Assembly (NCBI RefSeq): GCF_009617995.1
Contig: NZ_CP044129.1
Location: 2,170,001 to 2,234,000, forward strand
DNA: 64,000 nucleotides
From: Halomicrobium sp. LC1Hm
Lineage (GTDB): Archaea; Halobacteriota; Halobacteria; Halobacteriales; Haloarculaceae
Direction of reading: 5' to 3'
Shown piece after piece: positions 50,843-60,297 of the stretch. Made by a program: the position numbers and the translations under genes. The notes beneath the pieces are model-generated. The model ran no database searches, was not told the origin of the DNA, and saw only the letters and a program-made list of their open reading frames with translations. Every line of letters begins with the position of its first letter. Position 1 is the stretch's first letter.

Positions 50843-51619
50843 TCACCGCACCGGCTCGATGCCCCTGGCCGGGTAGCCGACGATCGTGTCCGCGCCGGCC
50901 GCTCGAAGCTGTGCGATGCGTTCTGCGACCGTCTCGGGCTCGCCCACGAGCGCGTAGTCGCGGACGGCCTGGGTGAGCACGTCGCGGGCTCGCCCGCTCG
51001 CGGTCGCGTCGGTCGCCGCGCCGTCGGGCAGGGCCGCACGGACCGGGCCACGCCGGGCGGCGTAGTCGCCGACGGCGTCGAGGATCTCGCTCTCATCGTC
51101 GGTCAGCACCGTCGGCGCGTAGAGGGCGATCTCCCCCTCGAAGCCGGCCGTTCGAAGCGCCCGGAGGTCCCGTCCCGTCGATCGAGAGAGCAACTCGAAC
51201 TGGGTGCCGCCGATCGCCAGCGCGACGCGCTCGATGCCCTCGGTGCCGACCCAGGGGTCGGTGGCCGTCGCCGCGGCCGCTTCGAGTCGGGGGACGATCG
51301 CCCGCTCGGCCTCGTCGCTCGTGAGGTAGGCGTCGTGGCCGGCGACCAGGACTCGGCCGACACCGTCGGGAAGCGTCGCGAGCGCGCTGTCGTCGCCGAG
51401 CGGGTCGAAGCCGTCGGCCCGGACCGGCGTCGTCAGCCTGACGCGCTTCTGGTCGGCCAGCGCGGCGAGCGTCGACCGGTCTGGCAGGTGCCCGGCCCCC
51501 TCGTAGTCGATCGTCACCGTCGACACGTCGAGGCGACCCGCCTCCGCCACGTCGACCTCGGCGGGCTTGAGCGCTGCCGCGTCGATCCCGACATCGTCGA
51601 GCGTCACTCCTGTGAGCAT
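50843..51619 (-). CDS. Luciferase-like (F420-dependent oxidoreductase-type) protein
   Basis: 258 aa. The C-terminus (RDVLTQAVRDYALVGEPETVAERIAQLRAAGADTIVGYPARG) is the end of the bacterial luciferase/F420-dependent barrel family; the N-terminal half (VTIDYEGAG, RVLVAGHDAYLTSDEAERAIVPRLEAAAATATDPWVG) is weakly related to it. It lacks clear flavin/F420-binding loops, so catalysis is uncertain. Shorter than typical (about 330 aa). It is 2 nt upstream of the FAD oxidoreductase and probably cotranscribed with it. Confidence 0.72.
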   Translation of the reverse strand: MLTGVTLDDVGIDAAALKPAEVDVAEAGRLDVSTVTIDYEGAGHLPDRSTLAALADQKRVRLTTPVRADGFDPLGDDSALATLPDGVGRVLVAGHDAYLTSDEAERAIVPRLEAAAATATDPWVGTEGIERVALAIGGTQFELLSRSTGRDLRALRTAGFEGEIALYAPTVLTDDESEILDAVGDYAARRGPVRAALPDGAATDATASGRARDVLTQAVRDYALVGEPETVAERIAQLRAAGADTIVGYPARGIEPVR

Positions 51620-51757
51620 GATTTGGGTGGGCGTGGTGCCCGTTCGATTGCTCACCCGTACCCGATCCGCTGGCAAATGCCTGTCGCTTGGGATCGCGGT
51701 CGCTCTCGGACCGACAGGGAGTCTCTCGACGGACGAGGGCGGGCAGCAACCGCTCGA

Positions 51758-52384
51758 CTACACCTGATCGCGGACGCTTGGCGGCAAGTCGTCGTCGGGG
51801 CCGGCCACGCGGTCCGGCTCGGTCGGCATCGTCCAGTCGGTCGCGAGTTCGAGCAACTGGACGAGCATCCGCGCGGTCGCCCCCCAGACGGTGTAGCCGT
51901 CGACGTGGAAGAAGTGCAGTCGGATGTCGCCATAGTGGGGATGGTCCCGGCGCTCGGACTCGTAGTTGTCCAGGTCCACGAGGTCGTCGACGGCGAGGAC
52001 GACGATCTCGGCCACTTCCTCGTCGCTGGGCTGGTACTCCCGGTCGGGAATCCTGGCGACGAACGGCCGGACCGAGTACTCCGAGACGGTGCGGATGTCG
52101 TCCAGCCGCCCGATCACGTTGGCGGCGCGGGGGTCCAGACCGACCTCCTCCTGTGCCTCTCTGAGTGCGGTCCGCAACAGCGAGTCGTCCTCCGGTTCGC
52201 GGCCGCCGCCGGGGAAACTCATCTGGCCGGGGTGGTCCGAGAGGTGGTCGGCCCGCTTCGTGAACAGCACGGCGTGATCGTCGGCGTCGCCCGCGTCGGT
52301 GACGACGGGGACGATCACGGCCGCCTCGCGTGGCTCTGCCGTTATCTCGATCGCCTCGTGGCTGGCCACCCGATCGAACTCCAT
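51758..52384 (-). CDS. Nudix hydrolase, CoA pyrophosphatase-like
   Basis: 208 aa. The Nudix box runs from Gly61 to Leu83 (GREPEDDS...REAQEEVGL). The preceding KRADHLSDHPGQMSFPGGG is the CoA-pyrophosphatase (NudL/UPF0035) hallmark. These enzymes hydrolyse CoA and acyl-CoA derivatives. The later FHVDGYTVWGATARMLVQLLE block also belongs to the subfamily. The last ~20 residues are acidic extension. TATA-like AAATTAAG lies about 25-31 nt upstream. Confidence 0.88.
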   Translation of the reverse strand: MEFDRVASHEAIEITAEPREAAVIVPVVTDAGDADDHAVLFTKRADHLSDHPGQMSFPGGGREPEDDSLLRTALREAQEEVGLDPRAANVIGRLDDIRTVSEYSVRPFVARIPDREYQPSDEEVAEIVVLAVDDLVDLDNYESERRDHPHYGDIRLHFFHVDGYTVWGATARMLVQLLELATDWTMPTEPDRVAGPDDDLPPSVRDQV

Positions 52385-52437
52385 GCGCCAGTGTGGGGCC
52401 GGGACGCTCTTAATTTGAGCGGAAACGCGCGAGTGGC

Positions 52438-52899
52438 TCACTCGCCGGCCGCGTCGGCGAGACGCTCGCGGGCCGCGGTCACGTCGATCGGTCCCCAGAC
52501 TTCGAGTTCGTAGCTCACGTCCAGCAGACGCTCTACGAACGCCTCGTTGTCCGACCGGACGGCGACGAGACTCTCCTCGCGGAACCGCTCTTCGACGGCC
52601 GCCGCGAGTCGCTCCCTGTCGATCGATCGCTCGGGCACGTCCATGATGTGTGGCAGGTCCGTCGCGCCGTCGGGCAGTTCCGGGAACGCCGCCGGCCCGG
52701 CTGCGAGCAGTGTCTCGCCGTCGCGTTCGACGACCGCGAGGTGGTACGCGGCGACGGCGTCGTCGATCGCCCCCGCTGGATCGTCCACGTCTTCGCCCCG
52801 CTTGAACGCCAGCTCGGAGAGCGCCTCGATCAGTTCGTCGCGGGTGAGCGCGCCGAACAGGTCGACGACGCCCGCGAGTTCGTCGGCCGTCGGTTCCAT
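52438..52899 (-). CDS. Conserved haloarchaeal protein
   Basis: 153 aa, acidic, helical. MEPTADELAGVVDLFGALTRDELIEALSELAFKRGE and VAAYHLAVVERDGETLLAAGPAAF are the characteristic segments; the first suggests a short helical bundle of a DNA- or RNA-binding type, but without a clear motif. It could be the family annotated DUF7109; uncertain. The 120-bp gap from the neighbouring gene shows nothing notable. Confidence 0.7.
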   Translation of the reverse strand: MEPTADELAGVVDLFGALTRDELIEALSELAFKRGEDVDDPAGAIDDAVAAYHLAVVERDGETLLAAGPAAFPELPDGATDLPHIMDVPERSIDRERLAAAVEERFREESLVAVRSDNEAFVERLLDVSYELEVWGPIDVTAARERLADAAGE

Positions 52900-53019
52900 A
52901 CCGGTCCTCGCGAGCGCGGCGGCTTGAGCGTTCTGGGTTTCGGGCTCTCGACTGCCATCTGTCCGACGCTCGCGACTCGGCACGGCGTCGACCGCGCCAC
53001 GGCGGTGTCGCTCGTCGAT

Positions 53020-53964
53020 CTACTCGTCGAGCCACTCGTCGAACCACTCGCGGTGGACGGCGACGGCCGCTGTTCCCGTCAACTCGGGGTATCGAGGTCG
53101 CGTGACGGTTCCGTTCGAGTCGACGGCCGAAGCGGCGATCGCTGCGACTCGATCGGCCACCGACACGTCGGGCAGCGGCCGCACGGCGGCGTACCCCTCG
53201 CGGAACGCGCTCCTGAGCGGGGCCGGGTCGTCGACGTACCACGCCGCCACGAGGTGTTCGACTTTCGCGACCGCGAGGGCCGGATCGGCGGCCAGCGGGT
53301 CGGCCCAGTCCAGCACCGCAGCGAGGTCGTCGTCCGCGAGGATCGCGTTGCCCGGTCTGAGATCCCAGGGGAAGAGACGCGGCTGGACGGCGCGCTCCGG
53401 GCGACTCGCGACGGCGGCCTCGATCGCGGGCCGGCGGTCGTCGAACGCCGACGGGAGCGCCTCGACGGCGTCGCTCGCGTACTCCTCGAAGAAGGTCGCG
53501 CCGTCCGGACCCGTGGCCGCGAGCGTCCCCGACGCCCCGACCTCGACGGGGCCGGCGGCGTCGAACGCGAACGCGTCGTGGAGTTCGCCGAGACAGCGGC
53601 CGAACCGACGGGCGATGCGCTCGCGGGTCGCACGCGAGCAGGTCACGAACGACTCGTGGAGGTCTCGGCCGGAGACGTGCTCCGTGACGAGATACCCTCG
53701 GTCGCCGATGCGCCCCCGGCCGAGGAGTCGCGCCACCGGGACCGTCGTCTGGTCGCGGACTGCGGCCAGCAGCGTCGCCTCCGTGTGTGCGCCGCTCGGC
53801 GTCGCGGTCAGCTGGACGACCACGTCCGGCCGGTCGGGGTACCTGACGATCGTGGTGTCCTTGTGGTTCCCCTGGGGCGGTGTCTCAGCTCTCGCCGACG
53901 CTCGCGTCTGGAGGACGCGGTCGAGGATCCGCTGGACGGTCACGTCGGGCGCGATTCGGGTCAT
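53020..53964 (-). CDS. APH-like kinase family protein
   Basis: 314 aa with a phosphotransferase (aminoglycoside/choline kinase-like) fold. LFPWDLRPGNAILADDDLAAVLDWADPL is the catalytic loop plus the metal Asp; the usual His-Gly-Asp triad reads Pro-Trp-Asp, so the His is lost but the catalytic Asp and Asn remain. GYLVTEHVSGRDLHE is the hinge. It probably phosphorylates a small metabolite rather than conferring drug resistance. The start overlaps the HAD gene stop (53961-53964), so both are co-translated. Confidence 0.83.
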   Translation of the reverse strand: MTRIAPDVTVQRILDRVLQTRASARAETPPQGNHKDTTIVRYPDRPDVVVQLTATPSGAHTEATLLAAVRDQTTVPVARLLGRGRIGDRGYLVTEHVSGRDLHESFVTCSRATRERIARRFGRCLGELHDAFAFDAAGPVEVGASGTLAATGPDGATFFEEYASDAVEALPSAFDDRRPAIEAAVASRPERAVQPRLFPWDLRPGNAILADDDLAAVLDWADPLAADPALAVAKVEHLVAAWYVDDPAPLRSAFREGYAAVRPLPDVSVADRVAAIAASAVDSNGTVTRPRYPELTGTAAVAVHREWFDEWLDE

Positions 53965-54632
53965 ACGACCCCGTCCAGATCGGCCGGTCCGTCGAAGACG
54001 TGCTCGGGGCGGTACTGACCGGGATCGCGCTCGGCCTGGGGACACCAGGCCGCCCGGAGCCCCGCGCCGTGTGCGCCAGCCACGTCGTTTTCCAGTGAGT
54101 CACCCACGTACAGCGTCGTCTCCGGCGGCGTCTCGATCGCTCGACAGACCCTCGCGAACGGCTCGGGGTGGGGCTTCCGTCGCTCCATGTCGCCCGCGTA
54201 GACGACGGCGTCGACGCGCTCGTCGAGCCCGAGCGTCCGGACCTTGGGCCGCTGTCGCCGTGCCGGGCCGTTGGTCATCACCGCGACCGGACCGTGTTCG
54301 CGCGCCGCCGCCAGCGCCGCCTCGGCCCCCGCCCGGTAGGCGACGGCGCTGTAGTCGACGGCGTCGATCAGGCCCGCAGCGAGCGCGTCGGCCGGCACTC
54401 CCCGACGGCCGTGCTGTGCCCCGACGCGGCGAAACCCCGCCGCCAGCGACGACCGCTCGTCTTCGGGGTCGGGCTCTGGCGGGCCGTCGAGGGCGGCCCA
54501 CAGCTCGCCGGGCGAGCCGAACGGTTCCACGTCGGTCGCCGCGAACGCGGCCTCGTAGAGAGATCCCTCCACCTGTGTCCCCTCACAGAGCGTCCCGTCG
54601 AGATCGAACACGACGGCCGCGGGCGTCGTCAT
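53961..54632 (-). CDS. HAD family hydrolase
   Basis: 223 aa. Motif I is VVFDLDGTLCEG with Asp10 and Asp12; the cap domain follows; motif II PVAVMTNGPA; motif III Lys in MERRKPHPEPF; motif IV LYVGDSLENDVAGAHGAG. A complete phosphatase of the subfamily IA type. The coupled downstream APH-like kinase gene suggests the two act on related phosphorylated metabolites, but which is unknown. Confidence 0.87.
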   Translation of the reverse strand: MTTPAAVVFDLDGTLCEGTQVEGSLYEAAFAATDVEPFGSPGELWAALDGPPEPDPEDERSSLAAGFRRVGAQHGRRGVPADALAAGLIDAVDYSAVAYRAGAEAALAAAREHGPVAVMTNGPARRQRPKVRTLGLDERVDAVVYAGDMERRKPHPEPFARVCRAIETPPETTLYVGDSLENDVAGAHGAGLRAAWCPQAERDPGQYRPEHVFDGPADLDGVV

Positions 54633-54844
54633 GGCACGCCGTTCGCGCCGGACGAACAAAAGCGCACGTGGCCGTGGCGGAACTCTCGTCGCTGCGGAGC
54701 CGACAGTGTCCAGTGGCACCGTACCTCGTGCAGTACGCGTCGAATCGTCGGAAAACCACAGTCGGACGGCGGTCGTCGCGGCGTGTCGGCGGGTGTCGCC
54801 ACGCGGGAGGGCTTCCGGCGACCACGCCGTCGGTCGGCAGCTCC

Positions 54845-55567
54845 CTACTCGCCCGGCGGCGTGGCCGCCGTCGCGTCATGCGCGCCCTCGACGGTCTCTC
54901 TGACGGCGTCGACGCCCTCGTCGTGGACCAGGTCGCCGACGACGATCGTGTCGGCGTGGGTCGCCATCTGGCGGGCCGAGTCGTAGTCGTGGATGCCGCC
55001 GCCGTAGAACAGCGTCGCGTCGTCGAGGATCTCGTCGGCGGCGGCCACCTTCTCGGGATCGCCCAGCATCCCCGAGTACTCGACGTAGACGATCTCCTGG
55101 CCCAGGAGGTGCTCTGCGGCCTCCGCGTAGGCCGCGACCTCGTCGGCGTCGAGATCGCAGTTCGCCTGCGTGTAGCTGGCGACGGAGGCCTCGGGGTTCA
55201 TCACGATGTAGGCCTCCGTGAACGTGCGCGACCAGTCGATGTCGTCGTCGATGCGGATCCACTCCTTGTGCGCGCCGGTGATCCAGGTCACGTCTCCGGC
55301 GTTCATCACGACCGGGATGAGGTAGCCGTCGTGACGGTTGCTGTGGACGACCGACGCGGGATTCGACGGCTCGATGTAGACGGGAATGTCGTGTGCCCCA
55401 CACGCCTCGACGACGCGGGCCATCTTCTCTTCGGTCATGCCGGTCGTGCCGCCGATCTCGATCGCGTCCGTTCCGGTCGCGGCCACGTCCTCGAAGGTCT
55501 CGCCCGCGACCAGGCTCTTGTCTGGGTCGATCTTGACGATGTGGTCCCAGTCCGCCCACGTGCTCAT
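54845..55567 (-). CDS. Geranylgeranylglyceryl phosphate synthase family protein
   Basis: 240 aa TIM barrel of the GGGPS/PcrB family. It links geranylgeranyl diphosphate to sn-glycerol-1-phosphate, the first committed step of archaeal ether lipids. [58 protein letters not shown] and [17 protein letters not shown] are the G1P phosphate-binding and catalytic blocks. A TATA box is 25-31 nt upstream. No close neighbours in the pathway are seen here. Confidence 0.92.
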   Translation of the reverse strand: MSTWADWDHIVKIDPDKSLVAGETFEDVAATGTDAIEIGGTTGMTEEKMARVVEACGAHDIPVYIEPSNPASVVHSNRHDGYLIPVVMNAGDVTWITGAHKEWIRIDDDIDWSRTFTEAYIVMNPEASVASYTQANCDLDADEVAAYAEAAEHLLGQEIVYVEYSGMLGDPEKVAAADEILDDATLFYGGGIHDYDSARQMATHADTIVVGDLVHDEGVDAVRETVEGAHDATAATPPGE

Positions 55568-55591
55568 ACGTGGACAGAGTCAACCGCGGCC

Positions 55592-55598
55592 GTATAAC
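55592..55598 (-). promoter_or_regulatory. TATA box of the GGGP synthase gene
   Basis: GTTATAC on the minus strand preceded by GAAGCG, 25-31 nt above the ATG at 55567. Confidence 0.55.
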
Positions 55599-55861
55599 CG
55601 CTTCGGAAGTCGGTACGTTTTCACACTGACCGGACACTCCTCGCAGAAATTATAGTCTCGCTCAGCTACTCTAACCGCACGACGAGGCGCTGCTGCCGAC
55701 GACCGTCGCTGTCGCTCTGGACAGACGATCTTCGCCTCTCGCTCTCACTGGTCGTTTCCGACTGGCTCCTTTGCAGGATGGGTTCGAACGACTGGCGCTT
55801 TCGATGCCCCTGAGCCGTCCAGTACTTTCTTGCTGATCCGGATAACACTCTGCTATATTCA

Positions 55862-58800
55862 ATGAGTCAGGCGACACTCTCCTCCGAACCGTACACCAAT
55901 TCGGCGCTTTTCTCGGGGTACTATCTCGACGAGCGCGTCAGTGATCTCGAAGCGTGGGACTGCGACGACGACGCCAGGGACGCCTTCGAGCAGCTACAGC
56001 AGCTCTGGGATCTCGAACGCGACCTCGTCGCCTCGTACAAGGAGGACGAACTCCTCGATTCGTGGATCGACGAGGTCCTCGATATACTCGGGTTCGGGAC
56101 TCTCTCTGAGACGACGATTCCGGACAGCGGCGGCTACAACGACAGGCTCCTCTTCGAGTCCGACGAGACGCGGCGGGACGGGGCACTCCGCAACAAGAAC
56201 GGCGAGACGGAGGCGATGTACGGGCTCGCTTCGGCTGTCCTCGAAGCCAAGCAGTGGGACGCCGACTTCACCGAACGCTTCAGCGAGAAACGCTCCTACC
56301 GCGACGCGTCTCATCAGATCAAGTACTATCTCGAACACACTCCCGAGGACATGCAGTGGGGCATCCTCACGGATGGCCGCAAGTGGCGGCTCTACGGGAC
56401 CAAAGACTACGCCACCGAGATCTACTACGAGATCGATCTTCCGGAGTTGCTCGATACCGGCACGCTCGAACAGTTCAAGTACTTCTATGCCTTCTTCAGG
56501 CCCGACGCGTTCCGGGAGACCGCCGGGACGACGTTCCTCGATACCGTCTGGTCGGAGAGCGAGACGGCCGCTCAGGAACTCGGTGCGGATCTGCAGGACA
56601 ACGTCTTCACCGCGCTACGCGTTCTTGGCGAGGGGTTCCTCCACACCAACGACCTCGACATCGATCCCGAAGACGAGGCGGCGCGCGAAGAGCTGAAAGA
56701 GCAGTCGCTGGTGTTGCTCTACCGGCTGATGTTCGTCCTCTATGCGGAGTCGCGGGGCCTGATTCACCCCGACGATCCCGACTCGCGAAGCGAGTACGAG
56801 GAGCACTTCAGCCTCGATCAGCTACGATCGGAGATCCACGAGGACATCTCGTCGGGGGACTCCTTCGACGACTACAGTGGCCACTCGACCCAGATGTGGG
56901 GACGGTTACAGGACCTCTTCGGGCTCGTCGACGAGGGCGAGGAGTCACTGGGGATCCCGCCGTACAACGGCGGTCTGTTCGACGACGACAGCCACGAATT
57001 CCTGGCGGCAAACGAGGTCTCGGACCGCCACATCGCCGAGGTGATCTATCGGCTGGGGACGACCGAAGGCGAAGACGGCGAGTTCGTGCTGGCCGACTAC
57101 GCCGACCTCGACACGCGCCACCTCGGGAGCATCTACGAGGGGCTGCTCGAACACGAGTTTCGCATCGCGCCGGAGACGTACGCCGCCGTCGCGGAGGACG
57201 GCGGACAGGTCTGGAAGCCCGGCAGCGAGGTGAGCGTCTCCGAGGCCATCGAGACGGTCGAAGAGGGAGAGCTGTACGTGGTCAACGACGACGGCGAGCG
57301 AAAGGCGACGGGCGCGTACTACACGCCCGACTACGTGGTGAGCTACATCGTCGAGGAGACGATCGATCCGCTGCTCGACGACATCAAAGCCGAACTGGAA
57401 GCCGACGGGCTGGAGCCCAGCGACACCGAGTACTTCCGTCGGTTCTGGCAGCAGGTGCTCGACCTGAAGGTACTCGATCCGGCGATGGGGAGCGCCCACT
57501 TCCTGACCAGTGCGACGGGCTATCTCACCGAGCAGGTGATGGAGGTCGTCCGCGAGCAGGAGATCCAGAGCTACGACGAGCAGGAGCTTCGCCGGGAGAT
57601 CGCCAAGGAGTGCATCTACGGCGTCGACATCAACGGCATGGCCGTCGAACTCGGCAAGCTCTCGATGTGGCTGGAGACGCTGGCCGCCGACCAACCCCTG
57701 GCCTTCCTCGACCACCACCTCAAAGCGGGGAACTCGCTCGTCGGATCGGACATCACGGAGGTGCTGTCCGACGACGTAGAAGACGACGGCGGACAGCTAA
57801 CCCTCGGGCAGGCCTTCGCCCGCGCTCGCCAGCAGACCCTCGAACACGTCATGGAGCTGATGCAGGATCTGCTCGCCATCGACAACGAAACCCTCGAAGA
57901 CATCAAATCGATGGAGGAGCTGTACGGGGAGATCCGCGACGACCCGCTGTATCAGCGACTCTTCGAAGTGGCGAACGTCCACACCGCCGAGGAGTTCGGC
58001 CTCGACGTGCCCGACGGCGTCTACGAGGAGATGGCCGGCGCAATCGAGAACGAAGACGAGTGGGACGAGATTCGCGACAACGACTGGTTCCGGTCGGCCC
58101 AGGCGATGGCCGACGACGAGGACTTCTTCCACTGGGAACTGGAGTACCCCGAAGTGTTCTTCGGCGACGATGGGGAGAAGCTAGACGGGGCCGGGTTTGA
58201 CGCTGTGGTCGGGAATCCGCCGTATGTGCGGATACAAGAACTTCGTACAAATGTTCCCGAGCAAGCCGAGTATCTCACGAAGTACCGGTCTTCAACGAAG
58301 AATTTTGACCTCTATGCGAATTTCACTGAGAAAGGGTACGATCTACTCAATGAGAGGGGTTACCTTGGGTTTATTGAGCCACATAAATTCTTCCAGAACG
58401 AATTCGGAGAGGGAATTCGGAGCTATTTAGCTGAGAAAGGTGCACTTCAAAAAGTCTTGTCCTTTGGACATGGACAAGTGTTCGAAAACGCTTCTGTCTA
58501 CACATGTGTTCTCATTTTAGGTTCACGTCAGAGTAAGGGTCATGACTATGCAGAGATTCAGCCCTCTGACCTCAAAGTTGGTGAAGCTCCCAATTATCGA
58601 TCTATTGAGCCAGATCTTGATGGAGAGCCTTGGGTGTTCAAGTCACCCGAAGTGCTTCAAATAATAGATCAAATTGAAGAAAATGATTTGAGTCTTGGAG
58701 AAGCGACGGAAAAAATATACCAAGGAATTATCACAAGCGCAGATGATATTTATTTAGTCAAGAAAATCGACCAGAGGGGAGACCTGACTCTTGTTGAGAA

Positions 58801-60091
58801 TGGGATGGGAGACCAATTTGAAGTCGAAACTGAGCTGTTACACCCCTTCTTGAAGGGTCAGGATGTAAAACGGTATGCTCCCTTAGATCCACCACAGCAC
58901 GTAATTCGTCCCTATCAAAATACAAACAATAGTCTAGAATTTATACCACAAGATGATCTACAGGTCAATTATCCCCGAGTACATAGCTATTTCAAAAATC
59001 ACGAATCAGACCTCCGAAGTCGTGACAGTGGCGGGATGGACAACGAACGATGGTACGACTTTACCCGTGCACAAAACCTAGGAGAATTCACAAAAGAAAA
59101 GCTGGTAACTCCCGAAATCAGCTACAAGGGTAACTTCACTTACGACATAAATGGTGTTTTCCATAAATCTGCGGTCTACGGTGTTACGTCAGCAGAGGAT
59201 GTAGATAGCCATTACCTCCTTACAGTATTGAATAGCGATCTCCTGTGGTTCTATTTGCAGAGTACTGGATATGTTCTCCGTGGTGGCTACTTTAGATTTA
59301 AAACAGACTACTTAGAGCCGTTCTGCCTGCCAGATTCACAAACTGCAAAAGAAAAGAATCTGCCACCTAGTCTTAAACAAAGTGTCAAAAGTATCCTTTC
59401 AGAGATCACCTGTGACCAATTCTCTATCCACGCAAGTCTCTGCTCCTTAGCTAAAGAACAATTAAATTGCCAAAAGGTGCGGAATTCTCTTAATCTCTCC
59501 CTCCAAGACCACCTCGGCTCATACTCCGACGGCCAGACCCTCGCCGACATCGGCCTCACCCAACCACCAGAGGGCTCCGCCGACTCGATCCTCCAGCAGA
59601 CCGCCGAGGAGAAACCGAATCTCCGCGTCGGCGAGGCCACCGTCGTCCGCGAATCCGACGCGACCGTCGAAATTCGACTGACGGCCCGCTACAAGCCCGA
59701 GGACGAGGACAGCTACGAAACGGACCAGTGGGGGTACACCGAGACCGAGCCGCTGCCGGCGCTGCGGATCACCGACCTCACGGAGACCGAAGCGGACCTG
59801 ATCGAGGCGTTCGTCCCCGTCGCCGTCGACGAGGCCGGCGGCTTCGCGGACTTCCGCGAGACGGCGACGAAGACGAACTCGCTCGTGGATCGACTCCGGA
59901 AGCTCACGCTGCCCGCCGTCGACGATGTCCGGGAGGGGCTGGAGAGCTACACCGAGACCGTCGAGCGCGCCGCGGAACTGGAAGCGAAGATCGAGCAGAC
60001 CGACGAGCTGATCGACGAGATCGTCTACGAACTCTACGGGCTGACCGACGAGGAAATCGAGATCGTCGAGGAAGCGGTGGGCGACGACTGA
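55862..60091 (+). CDS. Single-chain restriction-modification protein (type IIG/Eco57I-like) with AT-rich recognition module
   Basis: 1409 aa. An N-terminal nuclease-like region has a PD-(D/E)xK-style pattern, with the Asp near residue 107 and Glu128-Ala-Lys130 in VLEAKQW. The N6-adenine methylase core carries the SAM motif LDPAMGSAHF (538-547) and the catalytic NPPY (785-788). From about base 58230 to 59500 (residues ~790-1213) the DNA turns AT-rich and loses haloarchaeal codon bias, then returns to GC-rich acidic sequence. That segment is the likely target recognition domain. No separate subunits are nearby. PglX of BREX is an alternative, but the nuclease motif argues against it. Confidence 0.87.
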   Translation: MSQATLSSEPYTNSALFSGYYLDERVSDLEAWDCDDDARDAFEQLQQLWDLERDLVASYKEDELLDSWIDEVLDILGFGTLSETTIPDSGGYNDRLLFESDETRRDGALRNKNGETEAMYGLASAVLEAKQWDADFTERFSEKRSYRDASHQIKYYLEHTPEDMQWGILTDGRKWRLYGTKDYATEIYYEIDLPELLDTGTLEQFKYFYAFFRPDAFRETAGTTFLDTVWSESETAAQELGADLQDNVFTALRVLGEGFLHTNDLDIDPEDEAAREELKEQSLVLLYRLMFVLYAESRGLIHPDDPDSRSEYEEHFSLDQLRSEIHEDISSGDSFDDYSGHSTQMWGRLQDLFGLVDEGEESLGIPPYNGGLFDDDSHEFLAANEVSDRHIAEVIYRLGTTEGEDGEFVLADYADLDTRHLGSIYEGLLEHEFRIAPETYAAVAEDGGQVWKPGSEVSVSEAIETVEEGELYVVNDDGERKATGAYYTPDYVVSYIVEETIDPLLDDIKAELEADGLEPSDTEYFRRFWQQVLDLKVLDPAMGSAHFLTSATGYLTEQVMEVVREQEIQSYDEQELRREIAKECIYGVDINGMAVELGKLSMWLETLAADQPLAFLDHHLKAGNSLVGSDITEVLSDDVEDDGGQLTLGQAFARARQQTLEHVMELMQDLLAIDNETLEDIKSMEELYGEIRDDPLYQRLFEVANVHTAEEFGLDVPDGVYEEMAGAIENEDEWDEIRDNDWFRSAQAMADDEDFFHWELEYPEVFFGDDGEKLDGAGFDAVVGNPPYVRIQELRTNVPEQAEYLTKYRSSTKNFDLYANFTEKGYDLLNERGYLGFIEPHKFFQNEFGEGIRSYLAEKGALQKVLSFGHGQVFENASVYTCVLILGSRQSKGHDYAEIQPSDLKVGEAPNYRSIEPDLDGEPWVFKSPEVLQIIDQIEENDLSLGEATEKIYQGIITSADDIYLVKKIDQRGDLTLVENGMGDQFEVETELLHPFLKGQDVKRYAPLDPPQHVIRPYQNTNNSLEFIPQDDLQVNYPRVHSYFKNHESDLRSRDSGGMDNERWYDFTRAQNLGEFTKEKLVTPEISYKGNFTYDINGVFHKSAVYGVTSAEDVDSHYLLTVLNSDLLWFYLQSTGYVLRGGYFRFKTDYLEPFCLPDSQTAKEKNLPPSLKQSVKSILSEITCDQFSIHASLCSLAKEQLNCQKVRNSLNLSLQDHLGSYSDGQTLADIGLTQPPEGSADSILQQTAEEKPNLRVGEATVVRESDATVEIRLTARYKPEDEDSYETDQWGYTETEPLPALRITDLTETEADLIEAFVPVAVDEAGGFADFRETATKTNSLVDRLRKLTLPAVDDVREGLESYTETVERAAELEAKIEQTDELIDEIVYELYGLTDEEIEIVEEAVGDD
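58230..59500 (+). other. AT-rich module inside the restriction-modification gene
   Basis: Base composition changes sharply just after the NPPY codons and returns near GACCACCTCGGCTCATACTC. In between, many A/T-ending codons, long A and T runs and four CTAG-like or near-AT sites occur, all rare elsewhere in the window. The reading frame is intact across both borders, indicating homologous exchange of a recognition cassette from a low-GC source. Confidence 0.85.
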
Positions 60092-60169
60092 TACTGCCGG
60101 CCGTAACTCTGTGACCGATTTCGTCACCCCGGACGGCGAAGATCTTCACGAGGTTCCAGCTGGCAGTAT
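60089..60169. repeat. Palindromic repeat, family 2, copy E
   Basis: 81 bp. It starts on the TGA stop of the restriction-modification gene: TGATACTGCCGGCCGTAACT, followed by a CTGTGACCGATTTCGTCACC block; the right arm reversed begins ATACTGCCAGCTGGAACCTC then GTGAAGATCTTCGCC. Ends and inner block match copies D and F. Confidence 0.87.
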
Positions 60170-60297
60170 GGGACTGGTCGCCAGACAGCGCGGGCGGGAT
60201 CGAAAAGGAGCCGGGCTTTCTGGTCGTTCGAAGTCACTGCGCCCGTCGTTCCGTCGCCGGTAGACATTTCACCGAGTGCGAACCAGATCACTGCTAG

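Noticed and set aside
53020-53964. Antibiotic resistance (aminoglycoside phosphotransferase)
   Set aside because: The catalytic His is changed and the gene is coupled to a metabolic HAD phosphatase; a small-metabolite kinase is more likely.
55862-60091. BREX phage-defence methylase PglX
   Set aside because: No other BREX genes are adjacent and an N-terminal nuclease-type motif is present, which fits a type IIG enzyme better.
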